Positions 26,603-36,155 of a stretch of 64,000 bases of DNA are shown here, one piece after another. Each line of letters starts with the position of its first letter. Positions within the stretch are counted from its first letter, which is position 1. The notes under the pieces were generated by a model. The model had not been told where the DNA came from, searched no databases, and worked only from the letters and a program-made list of their open reading frames with translations. A program made the translations under genes and the position numbers. The stretch is taken from assembly GCA_026645935.1 (NCBI GenBank), contig JAPKMP010000004.1, forward strand, positions 108,047 to 172,046, written 5' to 3'. Source of the stretch: Candidatus Villigracilaceae bacterium. Its GTDB lineage: Bacteria > Chloroflexota > Anaerolineae > Anaerolineales > Villigracilaceae.

Positions 26603-27421
26603 ATGAATAGCGAACCACTATTGCAGGTAAAATGCTTTTTGCTGGATATGGACGGAACGTTCAACCTGGGGGAGGGGATCATCGACGGGTCCCTGTATTT
26701 TATCGACACCCTCAACGAACTGAACATCGACTATTTGTTCCTGACCAATAATTCCTCGAAGCACCGCGGGATTTATGCGGATAAGATCACGCGCCTCGGG
26801 CTCCCCATTTCGGAAGAGAAGGTGTTTACAGCCGGGGAGGCGACCGCCCTGTATCTCGCCAGGGAGCATCCCTCTGCGTCCGTGTATGTCGTCGGGACGC
26901 CTGCGCTCGAAGAAGAGTTCAGTCATCACGGCTTCCTCCTCGAAGAGAAAAATCCTCAACTGGTTGTGCTCGGGTTCGACACCACGCTGACCTATCTAAA
27001 ACTTTGGAAGCTGTGCGACTTCGTCCGCGCCGGGCTGCCTTATATCGCGACCCACCCCGATTTCAACTGTCCGACTGAAACGGGGTACATGCCGGATATT
27101 GGCGCCATGATCGCCTTTGTCCGTGCGGCCACGGGGCGCGACCCGGATCTTGTCGTCGGAAAGCCCAACCGTATGATCGTGGATGCCGTGACGCAGAAAT
27201 ACGGTTATGAAATCCCTGAAATGTCGATGGTGGGCGACCGCCTTTACACCGATATCGCCCTCGGGCAGACGTCCGGAATCACCACCTGCCTGGTATTGAG
27301 CGGTGAAACAAGCCGGGATGACCTCGCGGATTCCCCGTTCCAGCCAACGTACACCTTCGCAAACCTGAGAGCGATCGCAGACTGGCTCAAAGCGCATGGA
27401 AGGCGAAGAGCGGATCGATGA
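26603..27421 (+). CDS. HAD-IIA family hydrolase (NagD-like phosphatase)
   Basis: A 272-residue phosphatase with motif I FLLDMDGTFNLGEG, motif II FLTNNSSK, motif III lysine in VVGKPNRMIVDAV and motif IV VGDRLYTDIALG. These intact HAD motifs and the C2 cap class suggest a phosphatase for sugar or nucleotide phosphates. In-frame TTG (26555) and ATG (26582) codons lie upstream without a ribosome site; 26603 fits family alignments best. A TATAAT near 26512 is a likely -10 box. Confidence 0.85.
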   Translation: MNSEPLLQVKCFLLDMDGTFNLGEGIIDGSLYFIDTLNELNIDYLFLTNNSSKHRGIYADKITRLGLPISEEKVFTAGEATALYLAREHPSASVYVVGTPALEEEFSHHGFLLEEKNPQLVVLGFDTTLTYLKLWKLCDFVRAGLPYIATHPDFNCPTETGYMPDIGAMIAFVRAATGRDPDLVVGKPNRMIVDAVTQKYGYEIPEMSMVGDRLYTDIALGQTSGITTCLVLSGETSRDDLADSPFQPTYTFANLRAIADWLKAHGRRRADR

Positions 27422-27516
27422 TTCGATGAAATGTATGATTCCAAGACTGGAACCTTGGACTATAATTTTTTAAAGCCGTGACTCAGATTCCTTTCCCAAT
27501 CGATAGAGGATAAAAA

Positions 27517-28728
27517 ATGTTCAATGAATTGATCGCAGCAATGGAGGAGGCCATCCAAGTGCTTCGCCGCGAGCCGCAGAAGACCGTGCAGCTCTTCCAT
27601 CACAACGACGCGGACGGTTTGACCTCGGGCGCCATCCTTACCCGCGCCCTTGAAAGGCAGGGATATACCGTCAAACGCTACTGTTTGGAGAAACCATATC
27701 CCGCCGTGTTGAGAAAAGTGTACGAACAGGAGGGTGGCATCATCATCTTTGCCGATTTCGCGGGTCGGATCGCTCCGATGCTTTCGGACCTGAACCGGGG
27801 CAGGAATCTCACCCTGATTCTCGACCACCACGTCGCCGAAGAATCGACCGATGAACGGGTGATCAACCTCGACCCTGACCTCTTCGGGTTGAAGGGAGAC
27901 CGCGATATATCCGCCTCGACCACCTGTTATCTTTTTGCGCTGACCCTGGACCCGATCAACCGGGACATGGCTCATATCGCGGCGGTCGGCGCAGTCGGCG
28001 ACGGCTTCTTCGTCGACGGTGAATTGGTCAGCCAGAACCGCGACGTCGCGCTCGAAGCCGTCCAACAGGGGCGGATGGAAATACGAAAGCATGACAAAGG
28101 GGAAGAATATTTCCTCATCGGTGAAAAAGGCCGCATTCCCGTCCTTGATTTCAGCGATATCCTCGATATTTTAGGCGGGGTGGGCTACTACCAGGGCGGA
28201 CCGGATATGGGAGTCCGCGTGTGTCTCGAAGGCGTCTCGCCTAAGTCGGAACGTATGGTCGAGGAGCTGAAAGCCGTCCGCACGAAAATATTCGAGGATG
28301 AAATTACCCGGCTCAAGTCCGGTGGGATGCGGCAATCGCCGCGCATCCAGTGGTTCAACGTCGAGAAGCGCTTCTTCCCAATGGGGGTCAAAATGATCGG
28401 CGCGTTCTGCGATGTGATCCGGTTCACCGATTTGATCGATCCTCATAAATATCTTGCCGGCTTTCAATTGATTCCCGATGAGATACCCGGTTTCGGTGAG
28501 ATCAAGTTTAACGAGGTGAAAATCTCCATGCGGGTGTCCCCGATCATGGAGGAAGAGATCCGCGCGGGGAAGGCAATGGGACTCAACATCTTCCTCCCCG
28601 AAGCGACAGGCAGGTTGGGAGGCTTTTCCGACGCCTGTCACACCCTGACGGCTGCGACCACGGTCGCCATCGGCAGGGAAGAACCGCTGATTTCAGAGAT
28701 GGAAAAAATTCTAAAAGGAGATTCGTAA
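27517..28728 (+). CDS. DHH-family phosphoesterase (RecJ-like)
   Basis: A 403-residue protein with HHNDADGLTSGAIL (motif I), ADFAGR (motif II) and LDHHVAEES (the DHH motif). The C-terminal half is not a standard RecJ OB fold, so it may be a DHH nuclease or small phosphodiesterase of the type common in archaea and Chloroflexota. GAGGATAAAAA precedes the ATG, and a TATAAT lies near 27461. Its stop codon overlaps the mevalonate kinase ATG by one base. Confidence 0.82.
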   Translation: MFNELIAAMEEAIQVLRREPQKTVQLFHHNDADGLTSGAILTRALERQGYTVKRYCLEKPYPAVLRKVYEQEGGIIIFADFAGRIAPMLSDLNRGRNLTLILDHHVAEESTDERVINLDPDLFGLKGDRDISASTTCYLFALTLDPINRDMAHIAAVGAVGDGFFVDGELVSQNRDVALEAVQQGRMEIRKHDKGEEYFLIGEKGRIPVLDFSDILDILGGVGYYQGGPDMGVRVCLEGVSPKSERMVEELKAVRTKIFEDEITRLKSGGMRQSPRIQWFNVEKRFFPMGVKMIGAFCDVIRFTDLIDPHKYLAGFQLIPDEIPGFGEIKFNEVKISMRVSPIMEEEIRAGKAMGLNIFLPEATGRLGGFSDACHTLTAATTVAIGREEPLISEMEKILKGDS

Positions 28729-29663
28729 TGTCTCAAGGAACTGGTTTTGGCAAGACGATCCTCATCGGGGATCAATTCGTTTTGGATGAAGTGCCCGCGA
28801 TCGTTTCGGCGATTCCCTTCGAAACGATAACGACGGTCGAAAGGACGAGCGGCAAAGGCTGGACGCTGGAGGATAACCGCATCGAAGCGCCCGGCTACAA
28901 GGAAAAGAAAAAGGAACAGCAGGTCGGGTCGATCAACAAGATTCTCGAGGTCATGAACATCGATGTCGGAAAGAATCCGATCAAGATCACGGTTGCGGGA
29001 AACCTTCTGGCGGGTAGCGGCGTGGGCGCCAGCGCCGCAAGCTGCGTTTCGCTCGCCCGCGCATTGAACGAAGAGTTCAAATTGGGTTACACCATCGAAG
29101 AGATCAACCGCGTCGCCTGGCAGGGTGAGTTTCCTTATCACGGCGTGGCGAGCGGCGTGGATAACACCGCCTCTACCTACGGCGGCCTTCTCCGTTTTTG
29201 GCTGAAGGATGGAAAGCAGAATTTCGAGCGGATCAAGACTCCCAAGTCCTTCGAGATCGTATTGTGCAACAGCGGCATCACGGCCAACACCGCTGCGTTG
29301 GATGAATTTATCGAAGTGCAAAAGAAGGACAATCCCAAACTTTTCCGCTCGCGGCTGGATACGATCATCGCTCAGGGCGCGGATTTGAAAGAGGCTCTCG
29401 AAGAAGGCGACCTCGTCAAAGCGGGCGGGATCATGACCGAGAACCACAAGCTCCTGATCGATATGGACATGTCCCATGAGATTCTCGACGTATTGTGCAA
29501 AATGGCTCTCGAGAATGGCGCGTTGGGCGCGAAGGTCACAGGCGGGGGCAGGGGCGGGTATATGATCGCTCTGACTCCCGGCAGGGACCTTCAAGATAAA
29601 GTTGCCTCCGCCTTCGAAAAGGCTGGGTACAACCTGATCATCAAGACCGCGATCGGCGGATAA
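28728..29663 (+). CDS. GHMP kinase, mevalonate kinase-like
   Basis: This 311-residue protein has the ATP loop LLAGSGVGASAASCVSLARA, the substrate motif GEFPYHGVASGVDNTAS and the C-terminal KVTGGGRGGYMIAL. This set resembles mevalonate kinases used for isoprenoid synthesis; some Chloroflexota use a mevalonate-type route. Galacto- or homoserine-kinase function cannot be excluded. AAAAGGAG precedes the start and the TAATG overlap with the DHH gene implies coupled translation. Confidence 0.8.
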   Translation: MSQGTGFGKTILIGDQFVLDEVPAIVSAIPFETITTVERTSGKGWTLEDNRIEAPGYKEKKKEQQVGSINKILEVMNIDVGKNPIKITVAGNLLAGSGVGASAASCVSLARALNEEFKLGYTIEEINRVAWQGEFPYHGVASGVDNTASTYGGLLRFWLKDGKQNFERIKTPKSFEIVLCNSGITANTAALDEFIEVQKKDNPKLFRSRLDTIIAQGADLKEALEEGDLVKAGGIMTENHKLLIDMDMSHEILDVLCKMALENGALGAKVTGGGRGGYMIALTPGRDLQDKVASAFEKAGYNLIIKTAIGG

Positions 29664-29711
29664 CCTGTTTGACGCCCGCATCACAGGGCACCTCAGGTTC
29701 ACTGGACGGGA

Positions 29712-29747
29712 TACACCCGCGGAAGGAGATTTCGCGGGTGTAGTTTT
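29712..29747 (+). terminator. Terminator after the mevalonate kinase gene
   Basis: TACACCCGCG (29712-29721) pairs with CGCGGGTGTA (29733-29742), followed by GTTTTG. Confidence 0.65.
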
Positions 29748-29897
29748 GCCCTGGTGGTCGACAGTAAATCAGACCTCCGCCTTTCGGCCCTGCAAGGTCG
29801 TGAAAGATTCATGACAATCGTTTGCTGGAAACAGAGCGGAAAACGAAACGAAGTATAATCGGCTGTGCATTACGCAATTTTTCATTATTAGGAAACG

Positions 29898-31244
29898 GTG
29901 AAAAAAATGGTCGTCAAACAACCGGGAACCGGACAAATCCCCCCTGCGCCTTCCGGCGGCTTTACCCCGCCTCAGATCAACACTCTGGAAGATACAGGGC
30001 TTTCCCCGCTCTGGCTTCAGGATTTGATTCTCAAAGTGTTGTACTTCCGCGGTTATCTCACCGGCAGCAAGGTATCGGATGAGATCACGCTCCCGTTCGC
30101 CGGGGTGACCGATCAACTTCTCACAACGCTCAAGCAGGAAAAACTCATCGAAATTAAATCCTCGCAGGGCGGCTTGGGCGAAGGTTCCTACACCTACGGT
30201 ATCACAAGTGCGGGCATCGTCCGGGCGCGCGAAGCGCTGGAACGCAGTCAATACGCAGGACCCGCTCCCGTTCCCTTCGAAGTGTATAACGAATCCATCC
30301 GCCGACAAAAGAGCGGACGCGTCGCCGTGACCACCCGCACCATGCGGCAGATCCTTTCGCAATTGGTCATCTCCGAAGCGACCTTTCAGCGGCTCGGACC
30401 CGCGCTCAACTCGGGCACTTCTATCTTCATGTACGGACCTCCCGGCAACGGCAAGACCAGCATCGCGCGCGCCTTCGGCAACCTCGTCCTCAGTCAAACG
30501 ATGTTTATTCCGTATGCGTTGTATTTGGACGGTCAGGTTATCAAAGTGTACGATGCGGTCAGTCACAGCCTTGCGCCGGATACCGACCCCAACTCGAACC
30601 CGACCGGAACCTTGCGCGGCTCGAGCCGCCGCGACCCGCGCTGGATAAAGATTCGCCGCCCCTTCATCGTCGTCGGTGGTGAGTTGACTCTCGAAGGTCT
30701 CGACCTCGTATTCGACGACACAACAAAATTCTACGAAGCGCCCTTCCAGGTGAAAGCCAACGGCGGAATCCTCTTGATCGATGACTTCGGCCGCCAGCAA
30801 GTCCGACCGCGCGACCTGCTCAACCGCTGGATCGTGCCGCTCGAAAACCGCGTGGATTTTCTCCGCCTCCACACCGGGCGGAAAGTGGAAGTGCCCTTCG
30901 ATGTGTTGATCGTCTTCTCGACCAACCTCCCGCCGAAAGACCTCGTGGATGAAGCCTTCCTCCGCCGCCTGCGTCACAAGATCGAGATCGGCGATCCTTC
31001 GTTCGAAGAATACCGCGAAATTTTCAAGCGCGTCTCGCAGGACAAGCGCATCGAATACAACGACCAGGGTCTTGCGTACCTCCTGCAGGAGTGGTACATC
31101 AAACGCAACCGTAAACTGCGCGCCTCGCATCCGCGCGACCTCTGCGACCAGATTCTCGACATCGCCTCGTACATGGCGGTGCCTCCTTCGATGAACCGGG
31201 AGATGATCGACCGCGCCGCCCTCGCTTATTTCGTGGATATTTAA
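29898..31244 (+). CDS. AAA+ ATPase with N-terminal winged-helix-like region
   Basis: A 448-residue protein. Residues about 25-120 look like a winged helix (LILKVLYFRGYLTGSKV, LLTTLKQEKLIEI). The AAA core has Walker A GPPGNGKTS, Walker B GGILLIDDFGRQ, sensor 1 VIVFSTNLPP and arginine-finger region DEAFLRRLRHKIE. It may be a regulatory or chaperone-like ATPase; no partner gene is adjacent. The start is GTG at 29898 or ATG at 29907. A TATAAT at about 29853 may be the promoter. Confidence 0.85.
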   Translation: MKKMVVKQPGTGQIPPAPSGGFTPPQINTLEDTGLSPLWLQDLILKVLYFRGYLTGSKVSDEITLPFAGVTDQLLTTLKQEKLIEIKSSQGGLGEGSYTYGITSAGIVRAREALERSQYAGPAPVPFEVYNESIRRQKSGRVAVTTRTMRQILSQLVISEATFQRLGPALNSGTSIFMYGPPGNGKTSIARAFGNLVLSQTMFIPYALYLDGQVIKVYDAVSHSLAPDTDPNSNPTGTLRGSSRRDPRWIKIRRPFIVVGGELTLEGLDLVFDDTTKFYEAPFQVKANGGILLIDDFGRQQVRPRDLLNRWIVPLENRVDFLRLHTGRKVEVPFDVLIVFSTNLPPKDLVDEAFLRRLRHKIEIGDPSFEEYREIFKRVSQDKRIEYNDQGLAYLLQEWYIKRNRKLRASHPRDLCDQILDIASYMAVPPSMNREMIDRAALAYFVDI

Positions 31245-31277
31245 CCCGCTTCGGACTGCGCCTCAGCCTGAATCTTC

Positions 31278-32030
31278 ATGCTTGACAATTTCCCACGCCC
31301 CATCCTTCTCGCGCATCGCGGCGACTCGTCGCATGCGCCGGAGAATACGCTCCCCGCATTTGCTTCGGCTCTCCAAAAAGGCGCCGATGGCGTCGAACTC
31401 GATGCGCAGCTCACCGCTGACGGTCATGTGGTGGTGTTTCATGACCCCGATGTCAAACGCACCACAGACGGCGAAGGACGAATCTCTTCTCTTTCGATTG
31501 AAACCGTCCGCACCCTGGATGCGGGCTCATGGTTCAGCCCGGCCTTCAGCGGCACAAAAGTGCCGTTGCTTGAGGATGTGTTCGAATCCATGGGCAGGGA
31601 TAAACTGATCAACATCGAATTGAAGAACTATTCCACCCCCTTCAACGGGCTGGCTTTGAAAGTATGCGAGTTGGTCAGGCGCCATAATAATGGCAGCCAG
31701 ATCATCCTTTCATCGTTTTTCGCCTTCAATTTGAAAATAGCCGCACGGGAATTGCCCGGAATTCAACTCGGTTTGCTTGCATTGCCAGGCTGGCGCGGAT
31801 CATGGGCGCGTTCCTTCAGCTTTATGTTCGGAAACTATCAGGCATTGCATCTGCATCATTCGGATACGACGCGGGAACAAATCCAGCGCGCACATCGCAT
31901 AAAACGCCGCGTCCATGTCTGGACGGTGAATTCTCCGGAGGAGATTCGGCGTCTGAGCGATTGGGATGTGGACGGCATCATCACGGCCGATCCGGGCGCG
32001 GCGGTGCGGGCGCTTGGACGGGCGAAGTGA
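31278..32030 (+). CDS. Glycerophosphodiester phosphodiesterase
   Basis: This 250-residue enzyme has the GDPD signature LLAHRGDSSHAPENTLPAF and DGVELDAQLTADGHVVVFHD, containing the catalytic His pair and metal-binding Glu/Asp. It splits glycerophosphodiesters into glycerol-3-phosphate and an alcohol. No signal peptide is seen, so a cytoplasmic site is likely. It lies 33 bp after the ATPase gene, without a clear ribosome site. Confidence 0.9.
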   Translation: MLDNFPRPILLAHRGDSSHAPENTLPAFASALQKGADGVELDAQLTADGHVVVFHDPDVKRTTDGEGRISSLSIETVRTLDAGSWFSPAFSGTKVPLLEDVFESMGRDKLINIELKNYSTPFNGLALKVCELVRRHNNGSQIILSSFFAFNLKIAARELPGIQLGLLALPGWRGSWARSFSFMFGNYQALHLHHSDTTREQIQRAHRIKRRVHVWTVNSPEEIRRLSDWDVDGIITADPGAAVRALGRAK

Positions 32031-32160
32031 AACTCCCCGAATGCCGGAAGCAAACCCGGGCGGAGTCGGATGCGGAATCTCATTGGCGTCGTTTGAACAA
32101 CGGCGTCGATTTTTCTTTGTGTGTTGATGAAAACCATGGAGATTTTTCATTCCTTTATGT

Positions 32161-32166
32161 TATAAG
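32161..32166 (+). promoter_or_regulatory. -10 box close to the GH3 start codon
   Basis: TATAAG at 32161-32166 is 9 bp before the ATG at 32176 and there is no Shine-Dalgarno, so the mRNA would have almost no leader. Confidence 0.4.
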
Positions 32167-32175
32167 AGTGGGTGA

Positions 32176-34938
32176 ATGCGGCTGATTCGAATCCTTTTCC
32201 TGTTTTTGGTTGTGCTTTCCATTTTGCCAATTTCCGCACAGGCGCAAACTCCAACTCCGCCTGCCGCGGTCCGGTTGTTGTTGGATTCGATGTCGCCGGA
32301 GGAGCGTGTTGGGCAATTGTTCCTGGTCGCGTTCACAGGGACGGGTACCGGGACCGATTCCCAGATATACGAACTGATCGCGCGCCGTCATGTTGGCGGC
32401 GTGGTCTTGATGAGGGAGAATGAAAATTTTGTCGATGGCGATACACTGGCGGAGGCGGGACGCCTGGTTGAATCGCTCCAGCGGATCGAATGGGATGCCG
32501 CCACCAAATCAGCGACCGATCCCGTCACCGGGAACATCCTGCGGTTTGCCTACGTGCCTTTATTCATCGGTATTTCGCAGGAGGGTGACGGATATCCCGC
32601 CGACCAGATCCTCAACGGGCTGACTCCCCTGCCCAGCGAGATGGCGATCGGCGCAACCTGGGACACGGAATATGCAAAGGATGTAGGCGAAACGCGCGGG
32701 CTGGAGATCTCCAGATTGGGTTTCAACTTATTCTTCGGCCCTTCATTGGATACGCTTGAATCCCCGGCTGAAGCGGGGGGTGATCTGGGGACGCGAGTCT
32801 TTGGGGGCGATCCTTTCTGGGTGGGGGAAATGGGGCGGGCTTATATCCGCGGGCTCCACCGCGGCTCGAACGGGAACCTGCTGGTGATCGCCAAACATTT
32901 TCCCGGCGCGGGGGGAGCGGACCGCCTTCCGCAAGAGGAAGTATCCACAGTGCGAAAATCACTCGAGCAGTTGAAACAGGTGGAACTCGCGCCCTTCTTT
33001 GCAGTAACCGGGAAAGCCGAACTGCCGGAAGAAGTCGTGGATGGCTTGCTCGTTTCTCACATCCGCTACCAGGGCTTTCAAGGAAATATCCGCGCCACCA
33101 CCCGCCCGATCAGTTTCGACCAGCAGGCACTGGGTCAGATTCTGGCATTGCCTGAATTTGCGGAATGGTACGCGAACGGGGGGTTATTGGTCAGCGATAA
33201 TCTCGGCACAAAAGCCGTTCGCGATTTTTACGCCACCGGCGGGGGTTTATTCCAGGGGCGTATCGCCGCGCGCGATTCATTTCTCGCCGGCAACGACCTG
33301 TTGTATCTTGGCAATATCAAAGGCGATGATTCCCCTGACAGCTATACGTCTGTCATCCGCACGCTCGAATTTTTTGCGCAGAAATACCGCGAAGACCCTG
33401 CATTTGCCCAGCGGGTGGATGCTTCGGTAACGCGCATCCTCATGGCAAAACTGCGGTTGTACGATAACTTTACGCTCAACAATGTGATCGTTGATTCCGG
33501 TGACAATCCGTCCCTGCCGGAGACGGAATCTGCCAGTCCCGAACCTGGAACGGACATCACCTTTCAAATCGCGCGGAGCGCAGCCACACTAGTCAGCCCG
33601 AGTCAGCAGGACCTCGCTTCGATCCTGCCGTCTCCGCCCCAGCCCAATGACCGATTGGTGTTCATCACGGATTCAGTCAGCGCGGCGCAATGCTCGGGTT
33701 GTTCGTCCCAGCCCCAACTGGCGGTCGATGCGCTGCAAAAGGCGGCTTTGCGGCTTTACGGTCCGCAGGGTGGGAATCAAGTTGAGGAGTTCCGCCTCAA
33801 ATCGTATTCCTTCGAGAATTTGACGGCATTATTGGATGCGCCCGATGAGAATCAATTTGTGGCGGACGATCTCGATGCCGCTGATTGGGTCCTGCTCGCG
33901 GTGACCGATTCATCGCAAGGCGAGGCTGTTCTCATCGGCCGTCTTCTGCGCGAACGCCCCGACCTGTTGTTGAATAAACAATTGATCCTGTTCTCGTTCG
34001 GCGCGCCTTATTACTTCGATACCACCACACTGTCCCGTTTCACCGCTTATTACGCGCTCTACAGCAAACAATCCCAGTTCGTGGATGTTGCGGTTCGACT
34101 TCTTTATCAGGAACTGACTCCATCGGGCGCTTCGCCGGTATCGATCCCTGCTGTTGGATACGACCTGATCACGGTCATGTCGCCGAATCCGGTCCAGATC
34201 ATCCCGCTCTTTCTGGACCTGCCGATTGCCTCTGTCACCCCGGATGCGCTCAACACACCCGAGCCGACTCTTGCGCCTCTTTTCCGCATCGGAGATACGA
34301 TCTCGATTCGCACTGGTGTGATTATGGATCACAACGGCAACCGCGTCCCCGATGGGACGGTGGTGCGCTTTGCCATGTTGTTGACCGGTGAAGGCGGGGG
34401 AATCCTACAGCAAGTGGAAGCGGTGACGACAGACGGCGTGGCGCGGGCGGCATTCGGATTGGACAAGCCCGGCTTGCTGGAGATTCGCGTTTCCAGCGAA
34501 CCGGCTGTAATTTCAGAGGTACTTCAGCTCGATGTTTCCCAATCCGGCGCAGTGGCAGTGACCCTGGTCGTACCGGAACTCACTCAATCTGCCCAGCCGA
34601 CGCCTCTCCCGACGGTCCCGGAGGAACCCGACGACTTCATAACCCAGGAAGGTTACCCGAGAATATCGGCGTGGTCGTTATCCATGCTGTTCGTACTGTT
34701 GGGCTCGGGGGCATTCTTTGTCATTGCCTCGCGATTCGCCAAGCGGACTTCCGCTTTGCGTTGGGCGCTCGGCATGTTGCTGGGCGGCCTGTTTGCATAT
34801 AACCTTCTGGCGCTCGGGTTTTTCAACCTCTCCGAATGGCTTGCCGAAGCAGGCGTCTCGGGGGTGATCTCCGTCACGTTGGCGGGTCAGGTGCTGGGGC
34901 TGGCGGGCGGCTGGATCTGGTCGCGCGCCGGAAAATAG
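32176..34938 (+). CDS. Family 3 glycoside hydrolase-like membrane protein (NagZ-related)
   Basis: A 920-residue protein. The signal peptide ends near residue 23. The GH3 barrel follows (SPEERVGQLFLVAFTG, MRENENF, LSRLGFNLFFGPSLD-like text at ISRLGFNLFFGPSLD), with KHFPGAGG near residue 239 and the nucleophile region LLVSDNL near 339. In NagZ enzymes KHFPGHG is followed by a D-S-H triad supplying the acid/base; here neither that histidine nor the triad is present. A second domain and a beta region follow, then three C-terminal membrane helices. It may act on peptidoglycan, or be a non-catalytic relative. Confidence 0.78.
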   Translation: MRLIRILFLFLVVLSILPISAQAQTPTPPAAVRLLLDSMSPEERVGQLFLVAFTGTGTGTDSQIYELIARRHVGGVVLMRENENFVDGDTLAEAGRLVESLQRIEWDAATKSATDPVTGNILRFAYVPLFIGISQEGDGYPADQILNGLTPLPSEMAIGATWDTEYAKDVGETRGLEISRLGFNLFFGPSLDTLESPAEAGGDLGTRVFGGDPFWVGEMGRAYIRGLHRGSNGNLLVIAKHFPGAGGADRLPQEEVSTVRKSLEQLKQVELAPFFAVTGKAELPEEVVDGLLVSHIRYQGFQGNIRATTRPISFDQQALGQILALPEFAEWYANGGLLVSDNLGTKAVRDFYATGGGLFQGRIAARDSFLAGNDLLYLGNIKGDDSPDSYTSVIRTLEFFAQKYREDPAFAQRVDASVTRILMAKLRLYDNFTLNNVIVDSGDNPSLPETESASPEPGTDITFQIARSAATLVSPSQQDLASILPSPPQPNDRLVFITDSVSAAQCSGCSSQPQLAVDALQKAALRLYGPQGGNQVEEFRLKSYSFENLTALLDAPDENQFVADDLDAADWVLLAVTDSSQGEAVLIGRLLRERPDLLLNKQLILFSFGAPYYFDTTTLSRFTAYYALYSKQSQFVDVAVRLLYQELTPSGASPVSIPAVGYDLITVMSPNPVQIIPLFLDLPIASVTPDALNTPEPTLAPLFRIGDTISIRTGVIMDHNGNRVPDGTVVRFAMLLTGEGGGILQQVEAVTTDGVARAAFGLDKPGLLEIRVSSEPAVISEVLQLDVSQSGAVAVTLVVPELTQSAQPTPLPTVPEEPDDFITQEGYPRISAWSLSMLFVLLGSGAFFVIASRFAKRTSALRWALGMLLGGLFAYNLLALGFFNLSEWLAEAGVSGVISVTLAGQVLGLAGGWIWSRAGK

Positions 34939-35030
34939 TACTTTCAATTCATATTCACCCGCAAAAAGAGTGATATTATCCTGATGGGGATGTCATTCCT
35001 ATCACGACGAGGTCAGGAGAAATACGATTC

Positions 35031-36059
35031 ATGGAATCAAACAGTAAAACTGCGAAAACCGGAAAACCACCCAAGGCAAAACAACCGCCCATTCTATTCG
35101 ATAAGACCCAGGCGATCATCCACGACCTGACGAAAAAACTCGGCGGCACCCTGGTCACCTATTTCAACAACCCGCGCGGAAGCGTCTGTCACGACGATGT
35201 GCTGGCACTGTTCGAGCTTTTGGAAAAGATCGGCCACCAGAAGACCATTTATCTCTTCATCAAATCCAGCGGCGGCAATGGACAATCCTCCCTGAGAATC
35301 GTGAACCTATTGAGGCAGTATTGCGACGACATCGTTGCGGTCATTCCATTGGAATGCGCCTCCGCTGCGACCATGATCACGCTTGGGGCGAACGAAATCC
35401 ATATGGGTCCCATGGCCTATCTTACCTCCGTGGACACTTCACTCACACATTCGCTTTCGCCCATCGACCGCGACAACGACCGCGTCAGCGTCAGCCTGGA
35501 TGAACTGAACCGCGTTGTGAGACTCTGGCAGGCTCAAAAATCCGATTCGAACGAAAATCCATACCAGCAGCTCTTCCAGCATGTGCATCCGCTTGTCATC
35601 GGCGCGGTGGATCGCGCAGAATCCCTTTCCATCATGTTGTGCAAGGAATTGCTCGCCTATCACATAAAAGAGGAATCCGTTGCGGAACAGATCGCGTCCA
35701 CCCTCAATTCGAAATATCCATCGCACGGGTATCCGATTCTATTCGAGGAGGCGCGGCGCATCGGCTTGAAGGTCAATCATCTCAAGCCGGAGATCAATTC
35801 GAAACTGCTCGAACTCAACGAACTCTATAGCGAAATGGGTCAGCGCGCCACCACGGATTTCGACGACACTCACGCCCACGGGAACGAAATCCTGAACATT
35901 TGGGAATCGACCGATGTGCTTGTTTATTACCAGCAGGATAAGGATTGGTTTTATCGGACTGAGGAACGGCGCTGGATATCACTCAATGACAATAGCAGTT
36001 GGAGGCGGGTGGAGAGGAAGGGGAACCGGGTGGAGAAATCCATCATCCACATTGCGTGA
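35031..36059 (+). CDS. ClpP-fold serine protease-like protein (SDH family)
   Basis: This 342-residue soluble protein has a ClpP/crotonase-like core: IYLFIKSSGGNGQSSLRIV, then VAVIPLECASAATMITLGAN, where the serine after ECA is the probable nucleophile, and ANEIHMGPMAYLTSVD. This resembles the SDH-proteinase family (sppA-like but without membrane helices). The last 60 residues are charged and may form a separate domain. It is monocistronic, ended by the terminator at 36068. Confidence 0.75.
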   Translation: MESNSKTAKTGKPPKAKQPPILFDKTQAIIHDLTKKLGGTLVTYFNNPRGSVCHDDVLALFELLEKIGHQKTIYLFIKSSGGNGQSSLRIVNLLRQYCDDIVAVIPLECASAATMITLGANEIHMGPMAYLTSVDTSLTHSLSPIDRDNDRVSVSLDELNRVVRLWQAQKSDSNENPYQQLFQHVHPLVIGAVDRAESLSIMLCKELLAYHIKEESVAEQIASTLNSKYPSHGYPILFEEARRIGLKVNHLKPEINSKLLELNELYSEMGQRATTDFDDTHAHGNEILNIWESTDVLVYYQQDKDWFYRTEERRWISLNDNSSWRRVERKGNRVEKSIIHIA

Positions 36060-36067
36060 GACCGCGA

Positions 36068-36095
36068 GACACAGCCCCCAGCTGTGTCTTTTTTT
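36068..36095 (+). terminator. Rho-independent terminator
   Basis: GACACAGC (36068-36075) pairs with GCTGTGTC (36081-36088), followed by seven T. Confidence 0.88.
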
Positions 36096-36121
36096 AGCTA
36101 GAATCGATATTAACAAAACCT

Positions 36122-36149
36122 TTGCAAAACCTTTGCACTGTGGTATAAT
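36122..36149 (+). promoter_or_regulatory. Promoter of a leaderless gene
   Basis: TTGCAA (36122-36127) and TATAAT (36144-36149) are 16 bp apart. The ATG at 36156 begins 7 bp after the -10 box, where transcription should start. A direct repeat AAAACCTTTGC overlaps the -35 region. Confidence 0.65.
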
Positions 36150-36155
36150 CTAACT

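Noticed and set aside
28638-29702. 354-codon minus-strand frame over the mevalonate kinase
   Set aside because: Antisense shadow; the plus strand has GHMP kinase motifs and a ribosome site.
29769-31130. 453-codon minus-strand frame over the AAA+ ATPase
   Set aside because: Antisense shadow of a gene with complete Walker A and B motifs.
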